Source of the DNA: Batillaria attramentaria | Lineage: Eukaryota > Mollusca > Gastropoda > Batillariidae | DNA length: 64,000 nucleotides | Assembly: GCA_018292915.2 (NCBI GenBank) | Contig: JACVVK020000436.1 | Span: 417,501 to 481,500, forward strand | Reading direction: 5' to 3' | In this document: piece by piece, positions 1 through 12,076 of the stretch | Layout of the letters: each line of letters begins with the position of its first letter | How positions within the stretch are numbered: the stretch's first letter is position 1 | The notes under the pieces: model-generated | The model's input: only the letters and a program-made list of their open reading frames with translations | What the model was told of the DNA's origin: nothing | The model's database searches: none | Made by a program: the position numbers and the translations under genes

Positions 1-194
1 TATGCGATGCTTTCCGTGTCTAATTTGGCTGAAAAAAGCTGCAAATTAGCTTTTTTTTCTGTTGGGAGGGGGAAGGGGGATGGAGGAAAGATGGACCACG
101 TATATTGTCAAAGAAAGGAATTGATCAACAGTTAGTCTAATACTGATAGTTTTATTCTCCTTAACGCGAGCCCTGTAGACAGAGACAGACATAC

Positions 195-226
<32 letters not shown>

Positions 227-427
227 CTCCCAATCAGGCAAAAAAACAAAATAATAATAAAAACAACATATAACAATAGAACAACAAAAATGCATCTCGT
301 ATTTTTTCTTCTTGCCAACATTCAATTTTGCACGGAACACAATGGTAAAGAACCAATTCAAGAAAAGAAAATCATGCGCCATCATGTGCCTGTCCTAAGT
401 GACGTCAGACCTGACCTGTTTTCTTAG

Positions 428-511
428 AATGAGTGAAATTTTCTTGGAAATGTACTTTCGGTTTCTTACAATGAGTGAAATTTTCTTGGAAATGTACTTT
501 CGGTTTCTTAT
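428..511. repeat. two-copy 42-bp tandem repeat
   Basis: A unit starting AATGAGTGAAATTTTC is present twice in a row, at 428 and 470. It is followed by scattered copies of the motif TATCCGAG up to about 650. The rest of 1-702 holds a (GA)n tract near 195-226 and no recognisable gene. Confidence 0.7.
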
Positions 512-702
512 ATCCGAGTTTTTGTATCAAGCGGGACAAGAAAGCGAGTTTCTTGTATCCGAGTTTTTGTAATACATAATAAAGAAGAGTTTGGCCGGGG
601 GAAAAAAATTCGTTGGCAATAACCGAGTTTTCTTATATCCGAGTTGCTTATATCCGGCGTCCACTGTAGTCACTTTTATACTTTTGACGCAAACCGTACC
701 TC

Positions 703-1830
703 TGTCAGGAACCAAATGTCAGTGTTTTTCATAGGTGACAAACATTAGATGATAACACCGCCGTTAGTACAAATATTTTGTGTGAACATGCTTTGGTTCG
801 TGTTTCCTGACATAATACTGAACTGTATTTCCCTAGACACAGCGTTTTGAGGCACGTGTGTCACCGGGATCCCTTTTCCCACGTGCGACTCGGGCCACTG
901 TATCTGGAGTTAGCTGAGTAGTGCTCACGGGTACAGGTATATAAACTGGGGCAGTTAGCAGTGATATCGCCACTGCTACAGAGCGTTTCTTTTTGTTGCT
1001 CGATTCACGCAGGTTACGGTTGCCCTATGTTAGGGGTAAGCTTTTTTAAATTGTATTTTGCTAGTACGTTGATGTAAGTAACTGTCACTTTGGTTACTTT
1101 AAAGGTGCATGTTTAACTCTATGTAGTGTAAGACTTGTCATTACTGTGACGGTAGTTTTAACTGGTGGCTCAGCACATTGTAAGACAGTTGAGGACTGCG
1201 TTTGAGTGTGTATGTCATGCATATCTGTGTCCACTGCTGATGGAACGTCACGGACTATTTTATATCAACAGCGGTCTGGCTGGGGTCCAGAGTAACGGGT
1301 TGAGGCTGCACTGAGGCTGACGGTCGGACGTGTCTCCTCCACGCAAGCAGGCGCGTATCGTGTCGACGCCACTTAGTACCCGTGGACCACCTGACGAGTT
1401 GGGACGAGAGTTTTACCTACGTGGGCCTTCTCCACCCTGAAGACGGCGGCGTCCGTTCCGGGAGAAAGGACGTATACACTCGTTACGTACTCCTCCAACT
1501 GTCAGAGACCAGGCCACCAGTATAGTTTCCCAGTTTAAGGGATAGAAACTGTTAATTATATCACGTTTGTATTATCAACTAGTTTTGGTAATTAGACAGT
1601 AGTTACCATCAAGCCGCCTGTCACGTTCCGCGACAGACGGAAGTGCTGGTGCCATAATTATTACTGTATGTGTTAAATGTGTGTGTGTAGTTAAATGTTG
1701 AGTGTTTGTGGTAAAGATTTCGTATTGTATTCTCAGCGTTTTCTGCGTCTGGTGTTGTATGGCTGCGAGCGGTGTGGGAGCGAGTGGTTATTTGTGTGTG
1801 TGAGTTGGAAGGCAAGACTGGGTCGTGACA
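703..1830 (+). mobile_element. solo LTR of an LTR retrotransposon
   Basis: The segment begins TGTCAGG and ends CGTGACA, so it has the TG...CA ends of an LTR with short inverted termini (TGTCA/TGACA). The same 5 bp, ACCTC, lie on both sides (698-702 and 1831-1835), as expected of an integrase target-site duplication. Inside is a promoter-like GTATATAAAC at about 937, followed by a GGGGTAAG splice-donor-like site near 1031. There is no gag/pol and no second LTR nearby, so this is best read as a solo LTR left by LTR-LTR recombination. A second solo LTR at 35544-36903 has similar last bases (GGTCGTGACA) but mostly different sequence. The superfamily cannot be assigned. Confidence 0.85.
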
Positions 1831-2142
1831 ACCTCATGAAAGTACTGGAGAACCCACTTTAGATCTCAAAATCGCTCCTACTATATAGAGATAATGTGTC
1901 TGGGGTGCCATAAAAAAATATTAAAAAAAAAAAAAAATCACTGCAGCCGTTATTGTCAGCTGAGTCGAAAATTTGTACTCAAAGCACATTTCCTCCACAA
2001 GCCACACGCCTCACAAACATCGAAGAAGAGACGCAGGCGCACTGACGCAAAGTATGAGCGTCATGTTTGATTGACGTGATGCTGTGTTTTTGGCTCACTT
2101 GTGTAACGAAGTGAGTCTATGTAATAACCCTCCGTCGTCTGT

Positions 2143-2146
<4 letters not shown>

Positions 2147-2187
<41 letters not shown>
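2147..2187. repeat. (GT)n microsatellite
   Basis: A near-pure GT tract. The surrounding stretch 1836-2204 shows an A-rich run near 1921-1937 and no gene. Confidence 0.9.
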
Positions 2188-2192
<5 letters not shown>

Positions 2193-2204
2193 CCTTATCA
2201 TTGC

Positions 2205-3445
2205 CCTTTTCTCAGAATCTACAAATAGCAGAGGCACCAAACTTGGCATGCTGATAGACAGCCATAAGACCTTTCAAAACATACCATATTGATTGACCTT
2301 GACCCAAGGTCAAGGCCACTAAAGCTGTCTGTTTGGAAATATTACACTGGCAGTTTCTCAGAATCTAGAAAAGCCAGAGACGTCAAACTTTGCATGGTGA
2401 TAGACATTGACAACACCTTTACTGACATACCTGTATTCAGTGACTTTGAGTTAAGGCCAAGGCCGTACAAGCTGTTTTGCGGGAAACCTTCCAAAACCTT
2501 AACATTGGCATTTTCTAAGAAACAATGAAAGCAGAGGCACCAAACTTGGTTTGCTGATAGACAGCCATAAGACCATTCAAAACATATCATATTGATTGAC
2601 CTTAACCCAAGATCGAGGTCACTAAAGCTGTCTGTTTGGAAATTTTGCATTGGCATTTTCTCAGAATCTAGAAAAGCAAGAGACATCAAACTTTACTTGA
2701 TTACAGACATTGACAACATCTTTACAGACATACCTGTATTCAGTGACTTTGAATCAAGGTCAAGGCCACATAAGCTGTTTGCAGAAAAGCTTTCAAAACC
2801 TTACCATTGGCATTTTTTTTCAGAAACAACAAATAGCAGAAGCACCAAACCTGGCTCGCTGATAGACAGCAGTACAATACATACCATTTTGTATGACCTT
2901 GACTGAAGGTCAAGGTCATTAAAGCTGTCTTATTGGAAATTTAAAATTGCCATTTTCTCAGAATCTAGGGGTACCAGAGGCATCAAACTTTGCATGCTGA
3001 TAGACATTGACAAAAACTGTACTGGCATACTTGTATTCAATTTCCTTGAGTGAAGGTCAAGGCCATTCAAGATGTTTTTCGGAAACTTTAACGTTAGCAT
3101 TTTCTTGGAAACAACAAACAGCAGAAGCACCAAACAAGGCACAATGATAGACAGAAATGAGACCTATGCAGACATACCCTTTTGAATGACCTTGACTCAA
3201 GGTCAAGGTCATAACAGCTGTCTGTTGTGAAATTTTACATTACCATTCGTACAGAAACTACAAAACTAGCTTGGCATGACGATAGTCATTGATAAGCTCT
3301 TACAGATCTCATTCGAATTTCTGGGAAAACTGTTATATTGCCATTTTCCGTTTTCTTAGTAACGATGAACACAAGAGACACCTTACTTCAGGATAGATAG
3401 TGATAAGAGTTTTACAAACATACTCTTTTGAATGACCTTGACCCA
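2205..3445. repeat. tandem ~150/300-bp repeats with inverted TGACCTTGA/TCAAGGTCA cores
   Basis: About four diverged units of roughly 300 bp, each made of two related halves of about 150 bp. Each half carries 'TTCTCAGAAT', 'AGAGGCACCAAACTTGGCATG' or 'CATCAAACTTTGCATG'-like stretches and 'GATAGACA'. Most carry a core of the form TGACCTTGA-N3/4-AGGTCAAGG; good copies are near 2295, 2896 and 3188. Open frames of 70-115 codons run through the array on both strands, but they follow the repeat period and are not genes. The GACCTTGA..TCAAGGTC pattern recurs in many marine invertebrate genomes. Individual units are too diverged for a recent satellite. Confidence 0.75.
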
Positions 3446-3967
3446 TCTCACAAGTGAGCCGAGGAGGCTTTGCTCCTCTAGTTCTTGGGATGCCTCGCCA
3501 CTTTTTCTTCCGAATTCCTCTATTTGGAGACGTGGTGTTGTATTTTACTTCTGCCATGTCGCTCTTTTCGTGCACTCGCAGAGACGACACGGGATACAAC
3601 AGAATGCAACTCCAATACTTATTAACAGAAGATGCGCGGAGAACAAATCCATGAAAGAAGAAGAACCCAGAACGCTGTGCAGGGCTGCTTACATACTGAA
3701 CAGGTCAGATCTAGAACATTCCTCAACTTACTGGAAAGTTCGAAATCTTTCCAAGGTGACGTAATTTACTGACGTTACTTCACCAGCATGTTCTGGGATG
3801 GTCTAGAAATTTCCATCAAAATGCAGTGGCTTTTCGCGATCTCTACAACACGTGGAAAGCGGGAATTTTTGTACTGGGTTTCGTTTTTGCCACTGACTCA
3901 CACTCAGAAGCATAATAGAGTGAGAGCACATCACAAAGGTCTCAATGGAGCACATGCATGCAGACAC

Positions 3968-4072
<105 letters not shown>

Positions 4073-4077
4073 ACATA

Positions 4078-4489
4078 TACATACAGACAAGCGCGCGTCT
4101 AAGAGAGAGGGAGAGAGAGTGGGTGTTTCTCTTCTCCGATACCAGTAAGCAATCGTCTGTCAGTCAGGCCTGCGGGAAGTAAGTCTGTCAAAGGGGATCG
4201 AATTTCTTACAAGAATTCATTCACCCATGTAGAACCTCGCATAAGTCAAAAAGTTAGTGACGTCAACCAGCTAGGCGAGCTAACACGACCTCATGTGTTT
4301 GGGGTTTTGCGAGCGCAAAGAGGCACGGAAAGGGTTTCCGGTACTTCCTTTATGTCAACATGCTTGATGTCAGAGAGCTTGCGTACGTGTGCGCGCGGGC
4401 TGCATACATGACACAACGACCACGACTGTGACGACAGCAGGTCACTGAATGGAAACAACATACTGGGCTGGTGGGCATCTCGTTGTCAA
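4078..4489 (-). repeat. dispersed repeat 'C', copy 1 (inverted relative to 30330 and 33842)
   Basis: About 400 bp is the reverse complement of 30330-30730, including the shared stretches 'AACACATGAGGTCGTG', 'GCGTATGCGAGGTTCT' and 'ACTTCCCGCAGACCTGA' (read in the 30-kb orientation). A shorter copy is at 33842-34020. It abuts a 5'-truncated PAL copy on the right. No coding potential and no clear termini were seen. Confidence 0.7.
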
Positions 4490-5261
4490 GTGTGACAACT
4501 GCACATATCACAGGAACTACTGCACTGTTATATCTTGAATATTAAGAATAACAGAGATTTTAGCTAAACATTTTTTTTCAAGTTTCTGCGAGAAGCACTG
4601 GTCCAAAAGGTTCCAATTTTGCGATTTCGTAAGTACAATCCAAGGTATGCAAGTCCACGTTTCAACAGCCTTCAAGATCATACAGATGTTATGTAAAAAT
4701 TAATTCAGTCAGGGAAGTCACAAAAGCAACAGGGAAATCACAACACATGACGACGCATCCTTTGTCAGACGACGTTCGTGAAGCTGATGTGAAATGTTTA
4801 GTTCACAGACAAAATCTGTAAATATCGTCACTGCCTCTGACGTTTTACCAGCCCTCTACATATTCCAGATTTTATGTAAAAATTAATTCAGTCGGGTAAG
4901 TCACAACATCAACATGGATACCACAAGACATGAACAAGCATCCTCTGTCACAGTGTCAGAAGACTGCGTCAGTGAGGCTGACGTCAAATGCTTCGTTCAC
5001 GGGTTTGATCTCTCTCTCTCTCACCCCTAAGGGCCCCATCGGCTCTCCTTCACGCGGCAGGGCTGATTTCGCTGAGCTTGCCCACCCCTTTTGCTCTTGA
5101 TTTACTCTTATTTCTGCCTCCATCGGCCCATTCACCTGTCTTTTGCTCTCTTAAAATCTCCTCCCGAGGGAGATCAGTACGCGGGTGTCTGCTGACCCAT
5201 GGTCCAGTGAGACATCTGAGGGTCGTTTCTGAAGGACGACTTCACTAGATTCCCCCCACCT

Positions 5262-5928
5262 GAGGCGCGTTCAGTTGCGGTAGATATCTAGGTCAACGTA
5301 GCGATCGGAAAAGGGAGAAAACTAGCAGTCAACTGCACGGCGCAAGCGATGCGAGCATTTTCAAAATGGCGGAAAGCGTGAATGTTGACGTTGTGAAGGA
5401 ACTTCTTAAACAAGAACTTTGCTATAATGCTGTTGAGGGGGCGATCGTAAGCAATATGCAAGCCACAGACAAGTTGTTTTGCATGTTGAGTGAAGAGAAG
5501 CAGGCCAAAGACAGAAATCCAGACTGACGCGCATATAAAAGACTTCGTCATTTAGCAACAACCAGCGCTGAGCGTGAACGCTGAACGTGAACAAAGGAAA
5601 CGCTGGCTTAGAAATGATTTATGAACGTCCCTAATAGGATTCAGGAAATTAAGCTGGATAAACTGGATAATAAGTTGGTACAGATCAAGCCTGATACACA
5701 ACGGTCATGATGCGGTCCCATCGATCTTTAAAAATGAAAAAGCTGAAAAAATTCCCGTCCTTAATTTGAAGCCAACACGAACGGTCGCCATCCTGAAATG
5801 AGAAGCTAGCACCTCTGCGGGGCCTTGCTTTTCCTACGCTAGGGGCTAGCCTGGCTACACGCAACTGAACGGCTTCGCTTGCTTTCCTCGCTTTCCTACG
5901 TAGCCGCTAAGCTAACTGAACGCGCCTC
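5262..5928. mobile_element. small DNA transposon with 15-bp perfect TIRs
   Basis: The first 15 bases, GAGGCGCGTTCAGTT (5262-5276), are exactly inverted at 5914-5928. Beyond that the two ends diverge, with AGC/CTA-rich sequence. No convincing TSD could be read (flanks CCACCT and TGGTCT). The element is nested in insertion E and carries a 53-codon open frame at 5366-5527. It is non-autonomous by size and its superfamily is undetermined. Confidence 0.55.
5366..5527 (+). CDS. 53-residue hypothetical open frame inside the TIR element
   Basis: The frame runs from ATG in an 'AAAATGGCG' context to TGA. It encodes a highly charged, helix-prone peptide beginning MAESVNVDVVKELLKQ and ending in a Glu/Lys-rich stretch. 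It has no recognised domain, no signal peptide and no membrane segment. It could be the remnant first exon of a transposon protein or a chance frame. Lack of family support keeps this tentative. Confidence 0.2.
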   Translation: MAESVNVDVVKELLKQELCYNAVEGAIVSNMQATDKLFCMLSEEKQAKDRNPD

Positions 5929-6751
5929 TGGTCTTCACCCTGGCGAGCTTTGTTCGCAGCGCCCTACTGGTGCTGCTGAACACCTGTCAAGTTGAGAACC
6001 TTCACGATCACAAAGCACCCCTCTCAGGTGCATTGTTGACCCAAACCACCTCACGGCGGGGAGGTTCCGTATTGGGGCGGTCTTTTCTCCAACTCCATCC
6101 CAGGCATGTTGTCTTCATTGGCAACTAAGGAATTTTCCTTTCTAACTCACTCGGTCTACCCCTCACCAGCCCATTCGCCTGTCTCTTTCTCTTTGAAACC
6201 TCCCGAATTTATCAGTAGCTGGGAATAAGTAATGTTGGGCATATGCTGCGAACTGGTTAATTGCGCCTAGGAGATGATAAGTTGCAATATTTGCTGTATA
6301 TGCGCTTAGTATTTATCTTTTACCTAGTTGTAATTGCTATTTATTTTCTACGCTTTTAGTAATCGCGAGTTCGAGAAATTTTGTAATCGGGAGTTCGAGA
6401 AATTAGCATGAAGGTGCAGCGTCTCCTGCATGCCCTGGGTTTATACCGCCCCGTAGACCAGTTTGCATCCTTTGTCCAACGTTCACTTTTTTTTCATGTA
6501 GTGCAGGCACACTCAGCCGCGAATTAGTCTTTGTGGCTTGCGCGGCTTTAAGTCCTAAAAACTCACTCACTCACTCACTCTCTTTTAAGATTCTAGATCC
6601 GCTGTAGCGTGGCGGGTCTAGTGTCCTTGGTAGGTCTTACACACTTGGTGAGAGGAAGAAAAACAATTGACATCAAACAACAAAACATGTAAAATAGCAT
6701 GAAATTTGGAGAAATAACTTTCTGGGATGGGGCCATTCCTCCTTGTTGGTC

Positions 6752-7470
6752 TCGCCGTGACAAACAGCATTTTTTCAACACTCTCCCAGAAAACTGTTGA
6801 ACAAAAAGCGATGCGTCAATTATCCGTCTAAGATGACCATGGGTGGGTGGAATAGAGCATGGAATACCTGTGTCCTTGCAGAGTCCGCAAGACATCTTGC
6901 ATCGTGTCGAAACATAACCTTGGAAGTAGGGATGCTTACAGAGTCTTTTTTGCTCCAGCTGTTGGCAGACTGTATCGTGATCCATGCACACGTCTGAAAC
7001 CACACAAAAATGTTTTTCACGTTTTTCTTCTGCGTGGATGTTTAATTATTCGGACGAAAAAAATAAAATAAAAATAAAAAGCTTCAGCGGTATCTGTATC
7101 TGTGCAGCCAGATATTTAATTCTTTCCGTCAGGAACTTCATTCATTTCACTTCAGTGCTGTTGAGAAAAAAATGACAAATCACACTCCAATTATTTTATT
7201 TATTCCGTCATTTTATTACTCTGTTCAAAGGAAAAAAACATAAATCACGCTTCAATTATTTTAGTCCGTCCTTCAGAAACTTCAGTTTTCTGTTCAGAAA
7301 AAGAAACAGTGTTCCCGATTGCGCACAGGTGTGCGTATTTGTAAGCAAAAAACACTTAACTTGACGCACAAATCTGAGAACAGCGCGTCACAGGGGACGC
7401 ACGTTTTTGGTCTCACCGTGACAAACAGTGCTTTTCCAACACTCTCCCAGAAAATGCTTGAACAAAAAGC
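6752..7470. repeat. ~65-bp direct repeat (6752-6815 and 7408-7470)
   Basis: Both copies contain 'GGTCTC(G/A)CCGTGACAAACAG' and 'AACACTCTCCCAGAAAA', followed by 'TTGAACAAAAAGCGAT'. They flank the ShKT exon and part of its upstream intron. The intervening and following sequence (7003-7407, 7471-7809) is AT-rich with no gene recognised. Confidence 0.6.
6868..6993 (-). CDS. ShKT-domain exon, probably 3' part of the astacin gene (gene B)
   Basis: The exon is bounded by TTTCAG acceptor and CAG|GTATTC donor. It is 126 bp and phase 1 on both sides. It encodes VCMDHDTVC...RLC...RCKMSCGLC, the six-cysteine spacing of the ShKT fold (C-x-D, then C-x3-C-x2-C at the end). ShKT domains follow the catalytic domain in many invertebrate astacins. 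The previous exon of gene B (26711-26887) ends in phase 1 with G, so the join makes GAC (Asp) and stays open. The intron between them would be about 19.7 kb, filled by nested transposons. Its twin at 62315-62440 has the same length, phases and donor. The following coding exon was not found to the left. Confidence 0.75.
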
Positions 7471-8016
7471 GATCGGTAACTAGCAGCGGACACTTGCAGA
7501 ATTGCATTTCCGCTGAGCCATTGTGCATTACAGACAGATTCTAAACGCCTTAAGCACTCTGGGACACTTTTGGTCCAATCATAATGCTCTATTTGGTAAG
7601 CGTGCGGGTTTCTCGCCTTGCCGATTCGCTATGGCTGACACGCTACCATTCACATACAATTCTTCTACTTGAATACTTTTGTAAACAACAACAACAACAA
7701 CAAATGGTTTTGACTTTCAGACTTTTTATACCAAAAGACCATGGACCCTCAAAATGTACAAAAGGACCCTCAAAAATATGGACAGGGGGTCACAAGGACC
7801 CTTCTATTTTTAAGTTGTTTCTCTATAGACAAACAACTTTATACGATGGGGCAGATTTTGCTACGCTCAGCAGCAAGTTTCAGTAGTACAAAACAAGGCT
7901 GTGACGTTTCTCCAGACAATACATACTTTCGCGCACACTGTGACGTAACGAAATCTGCGTCATAGACACTTGACGTGCACCCTATGCTGCCGCGTTCTTT
8001 TTGGCGGGAGTTGTGA

Positions 8017-8059
<43 letters not shown>

Positions 8060-8908
8060 ACGGACGAATGTAATGATGGCGATCTCCTAAACCACCTCGT
8101 TGGAGGCCTTTTTACTTTGAGATAAAATGGGAATTCACCTTCTCCAGACCTACCTTTCACGATTTTTAGCCTGCTGCCTTTTCAGAAGAGTTATCGCCGA
8201 TTTTAAAAAATCGGTCATGTTACGAATTTTTTTCGAAAAAGTTGTTCAAATTCCTTCATTTTCTAGAAATTGGAAGTTCACCCAATCACACTGACTGTAT
8301 TCGTGCTACAGCTCTGTAGCTCTGACTGGTTTTGTGCTAAGAAATATTTCCGAGGTAGGGTTGATTTGCACATAAGATCAAATATCTATGAAAAGACTAC
8401 TGCAAATTACTTATCATCCCGGCGTTTTTGTCTAGCGTGACAACTGCACATATGACAGGAACTACTGCACTATCATACCTTTTAGCATTAAGAATAACTG
8501 AACTTTTATGCGTATTTTTCAAAAAATTGGAGATAATCTGTCTTTGATGTTTAGAATTTTGTAGCACCATAAGTATGCATTCTATTTGCACAAAAATCCA
8601 CACGTGTATTCTAGAATATGTGTATGATATGAGGAAAAAACAAAACAGGTGATTTTGTTTCACGTTTTTGCAATACTCAGCGATTTATAGAGCGGGGGGT
8701 GCCAAAAACATGTGTCTTCGCGGAAACAGGCAATATTTCAACAACTTGCCAAAGAAAGAGAAACATTCTAAAAAAAATGAAAAAAATTGAAAACATATCC
8801 CTACATATCTAACCTTTAAAGTTTTAGTTTCATGTAGGCGTTTTCAATACCTGTGTTGCAATGATTTACACTATTTTGCACAAAAATGGATGTCCGTAAC
8901 TTTTTTCT

Positions 8909-9325
8909 CAGTCGTGTTACCCGAACAGTTTCATACACACAACTAATAGCTGCTCCCTCCAGTAACTGACGACTTTCATGGCAAAAGTTGCGTCCCTTTG
9001 CCCGAGAATGTCCGTTGGAAGCGAACGTGCGTGTGAGCTCACCTCACGGTTTTGGAACTTCTGAACTTGTTCAAGGTAAGGGTAAGTTTTTTTGGTGCTT
9101 ACATGGTGTTACCTGATCTTCAGGCTGATGTAGAAAGAATAGTAGCAAAAACTACGTTGAGGAGTATGTCCTTTAGGGCTTTTTCTCAATGGTGGTACGA
9201 TCTAGATCTGAGTGTTTTCTGAGGAGGAGCCATAATTTTTTTTTGCGATTTTTCTCAGTCGTGTTACTATCAGTGGTGTTACCAACAAAATGGTAACACG
9301 ACTGATGGATCAAGTAACACGACTG
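8909..9325. repeat. left subterminal CAGTCGTGTTAC repeats
   Basis: CAGTCGTGTTAC is at 8909-8920 and 9256-9267, a one-mismatch copy at 9271-9282, and inverted copies GTAACACGACTG at 9293-9304 and 9314-9325. Repeated motifs between TIR and transposase gene are typical transposase-binding sites. Confidence 0.75.
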
Positions 9326-9631
9326 ATTGTTTTTCTTCAGATTGTACTTTCTCTTCAGTAGAAGAAAATGGTAGCTGTATTAGATCTAGATTAGTAATGT
9401 ATTCATGTATTCAAACCAATAATACATGTATTTGTCTTTGTAGAGTTTGATTTATTGTGGGTGCAAGTGAACCATTTTCAAACTTCAGAAAGTGACCATC
9501 TTCACATATGAAATACATTTTCAAGAGTCAAGTCTACTTGGTATTTTTGTACTCTCAACAGAGGGGTCTGTACTAACTCAACTAAATCTATTGAAGCTAT
9601 AGAAAAGAATTTTTTTTTCACTTCAGGAGAA

Positions 9632-11886
9632 ATGGCGCTGTCTGCTGCGGCCAAACAGAAAAAACAGACGGAATCGAGATGCTGACTGCAAGGCGGGCGA
9701 AATGGTTGGCATATCAGAAAGACAAATACGAGAAAGACAAAAACAATGATAAAAGGAAATTGGTGAAAGACATGACCAAAAGAGAACATAGACACGCCAA
9801 AAGGCAGTGGAGAATGTATAAACGAAAACAGTATGCCAAACATCGCCCGATTTGTCCAGTCTCTGAAAGGCCATCACCACCACCTGCACACCTGTCCCGC
9901 CAACGACGTGCACACAAGAAAAAGACTCAGAAACTTCGTGAGGAAAATGCATCCCTCAAGAAACAAGTACATGAGCAAGAACAGAAAATCTGGATGTACG
10001 AGAAAAAAAACTTCTTAGGAATGCAAAGAAAGACACACCGAATTCAAAATCTGCCAAATTGCTTGGAAGGAAGTATGCGTCCAACAAAAGTGTTCGAAGA
10101 ACTCTCACCTTTCATTTTCCCCTGCTTGAGCAAATAAAACAAAACCAAAAGCAAGGGAAGAAAAGTCCCAAGGAACTGTTCACTGCAACAGACAGTATTT
10201 TGAAAAAAAAAGTGTTTAGAACCCGAGTTTGCAAGGCTTTCAGAGTCAATCCGTACCACAAGCCTCATCCAAATAACAATCTGTCAAATCGGATCCAGCT
10301 GTCAGTGAGACAGTTTTTTCTTAGAGATAATGTTTCCACGTCGCAGGCCGGTACACGGAACACGATTACGAGAAGGAAGGTAAAAAACAAAAAAACAAAA
10401 GCGATTATTGTGTGACTCGCTGCAGAACTTATCAAAAGTATCTTGCGGACTCTGGACAAACTGTGACCAGTGTGAGTTTCACAACCTTCTGGCGGTTGAA
10501 ACCTTTTTGAGTAGTACCACCTTCAGCCAAAGACAGAGAAACGTGCCTCTGCAAAACTTGTGAAAACACAAAATACCTTGCAGCCGCCCTAAAAGACCAT
10601 GGGCCTATTAAAACCAAATCACTGACTGTTCTTGTTTCTGACATTGTATGCTCAAAAGACAAGAAAAAATGCATGTACAGACACTGTACCAAATGTTGCT
10701 CGAGGACTGTTTCTTGTATTGAAGATCGTGATTTTGAACAACAAGTGTCATGGGTACAGTGGAGAATTGTAAAGGAAGACAGGATTTTCAAAAAATGGAG
10801 AAAAGAAATAGTTGACTGTAACCATCAAACAAACAGAACAAGGGTCCCTTGGAAAACTCTGGGGTTTGTTTCATGACCAGTTGTCGGTGTACACTCGTCA
10901 CCTTTTCAACAAAACCAATCAGTACAAACACTACTTATAGTTTTATACGTGAAAGCAAATATGAAAGCTAATGAGTGTATGGTACACATAGATTTTTCAG
11001 AGACCTATGTACGCAAGATGCACAGGGAGGTTCAGGGAGTGCACTTTGGTGCCTCTCGGGTGCAAATAACTCTGCACACTGGCTGTTATTATGTAGAAGG
11101 GAGGGAAAAGCTTTTTTGTGGCGTTTCGGACAGCTTACAACATGATCCATCCTCTGTGTGGGCTTTCCTCCGTCCTATCCTTAGTGATATTAAAGCTGCA
11201 CACCCTCTTGTTGACACATTACACTTTTTCAGCGATGGACCAACCACACAATATAGACAGAAAGCTAACTTTTATTTGCTGGCAACAGAAATTTTTCACA
11301 GTGGGTTTTAAGTGGGCCAGTTCGAATTTTTCTGAGGCTGGGCATGGAAAGGGAGTACCTGATGGAGTGGGTGGTACCGTGAAGAGAACAGCTGACAGAA
11401 GAGTTCTAGAGGGTGCAGACATCATGAGTAGTGAGGACTTTGTTGATGTAGTGTCAAAGACACTCAATCAAAGTATACAATGTGACAGATGCAGATATCA
11501 AAGCAGTAGAAAACCAGTTGTCCTCAAAAACTCTCAAAACCGTACCAGGCACCATGCAAATCCACCAAGTTTTTGTTGTCTCACCAGGAAACATTAAAGT
11601 CAGGGATGTTAGCTGCACATGCACTTAGAACACATGTCCTGATCACAGTTTCCGGGATTTTTGTGTGTCTCCTTGGGGTTCAGACTGTAATGCTGGCAAA
11701 AGAAAAAAGGCTGATGGTGTGAGAATGAAAGCTGATTCTGGTCCTGGCACTACCAGCAGACCAAAGACAGTAAATGGACACAGTGCAAGGGAGAAACAGT
11801 TTGAGGACCATCTGAAAAAACTTCAAACCGCACAGACTTTCTGTGAACTACAGGATCTTTGTAAGGATTTTGACGTGGGGGGGTAG
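9632..11886 (+). pseudogene. decayed transposase-like gene (HIDFSE / FSDGPTTQY / FSEAGHGKG family)
   Basis: The coding sequence is spread over three frames with several frameshifts and in-frame stops (for example TGA at 10508 and near 10874). In order: a basic N-terminal region (9679-9850), a coiled coil rich in Lys/Glu (9900-10000), a basic linker (10059-10415), a cysteine region (CLCKTC, CMYRHCTKCC; about 10560-10730), then HIDFSE (10985), LHFFSDGPTTQYR (11220) and FSEAGHGKGVPDGVGG (11330). I know this last block from uncharacterised animal proteins associated with mobile DNA. The invariant Asp, Asp and Glu of these three motifs could form a DDE catalytic triad (inference). Position between TIRs and subterminal repeats supports a transposase. 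No intact product is possible from this copy. Confidence 0.65.
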
Positions 11887-12076
11887 TCTCCAAGGAGAAC
11901 ACAGATAATTATATTGAAAGAGACGGGCTAGAGGTTGATTACCAGGGACTGAAACTTTCACAACGTTTTGTTACCTTTTGTTTAGATGAGAAAAGATGCT
12001 TGTAAGAAGGGGGTTACCATTTTACAATAAGTTTACAACAGAAGAGCGGAGATTTTGTTTTTGCCTTTGTACTTTT

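Larger units (their letters stand above)
5022..6578 (+). mobile_element. retroelement-like insertion 'E' ending in a GC hairpin and (CACT)n tail
   Basis: Inserted in the (CT)n tract of PAL copy 1. Its 3' end has the stem GCCGCG...CGCGGC around 'AATTAGTCTTTGTGGCTTG', then 'TTTAAGTCCTAA' and a (CACT)n tail. Two 5'-truncated relatives share exactly this 3' end: 37391-37447 (minus, with an 11-bp TSD) and 59209-59289 (tail (TAAC)n). The shared 3' end with variable tail and 5' truncation indicate retrotransposition (SINE or LINE 3' end). No protein-coding frame is recognised. It contains the TIR element 5262-5928. Confidence 0.55.
4490..6755 (+). mobile_element. PAL element copy 1 (5'-truncated, interrupted at 5022-6578)
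   Basis: 4490-5021 matches the distal half of other PAL copies (for example 24020-24515), ending in a (CT)n run. The sequence then breaks and resumes at about 6581 with 'AGATTCTAGATCCGCT', the PAL right arm also present at 38237. It closes with the PAL terminal sequence ending CCATTCCTCCTTG near 6750. The interruption is the hairpin-ended element at 5022-6578. This copy lacks the tRNA-derived SINE found in other PAL copies, so it represents the pre-SINE form together with the copy at 37235. Confidence 0.7.

Noticed and set aside
2289..2906. Small genes in the 2.2-3.4 kb array
   Set aside because: Open frames on both strands follow the ~150-bp repeat period and have no domain.
3432..3764. 110-codon frame on the plus strand at 3.4-3.8 kb
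   Set aside because: It begins in the tandem repeat and overlaps other frames. There is no domain and no codon bias.
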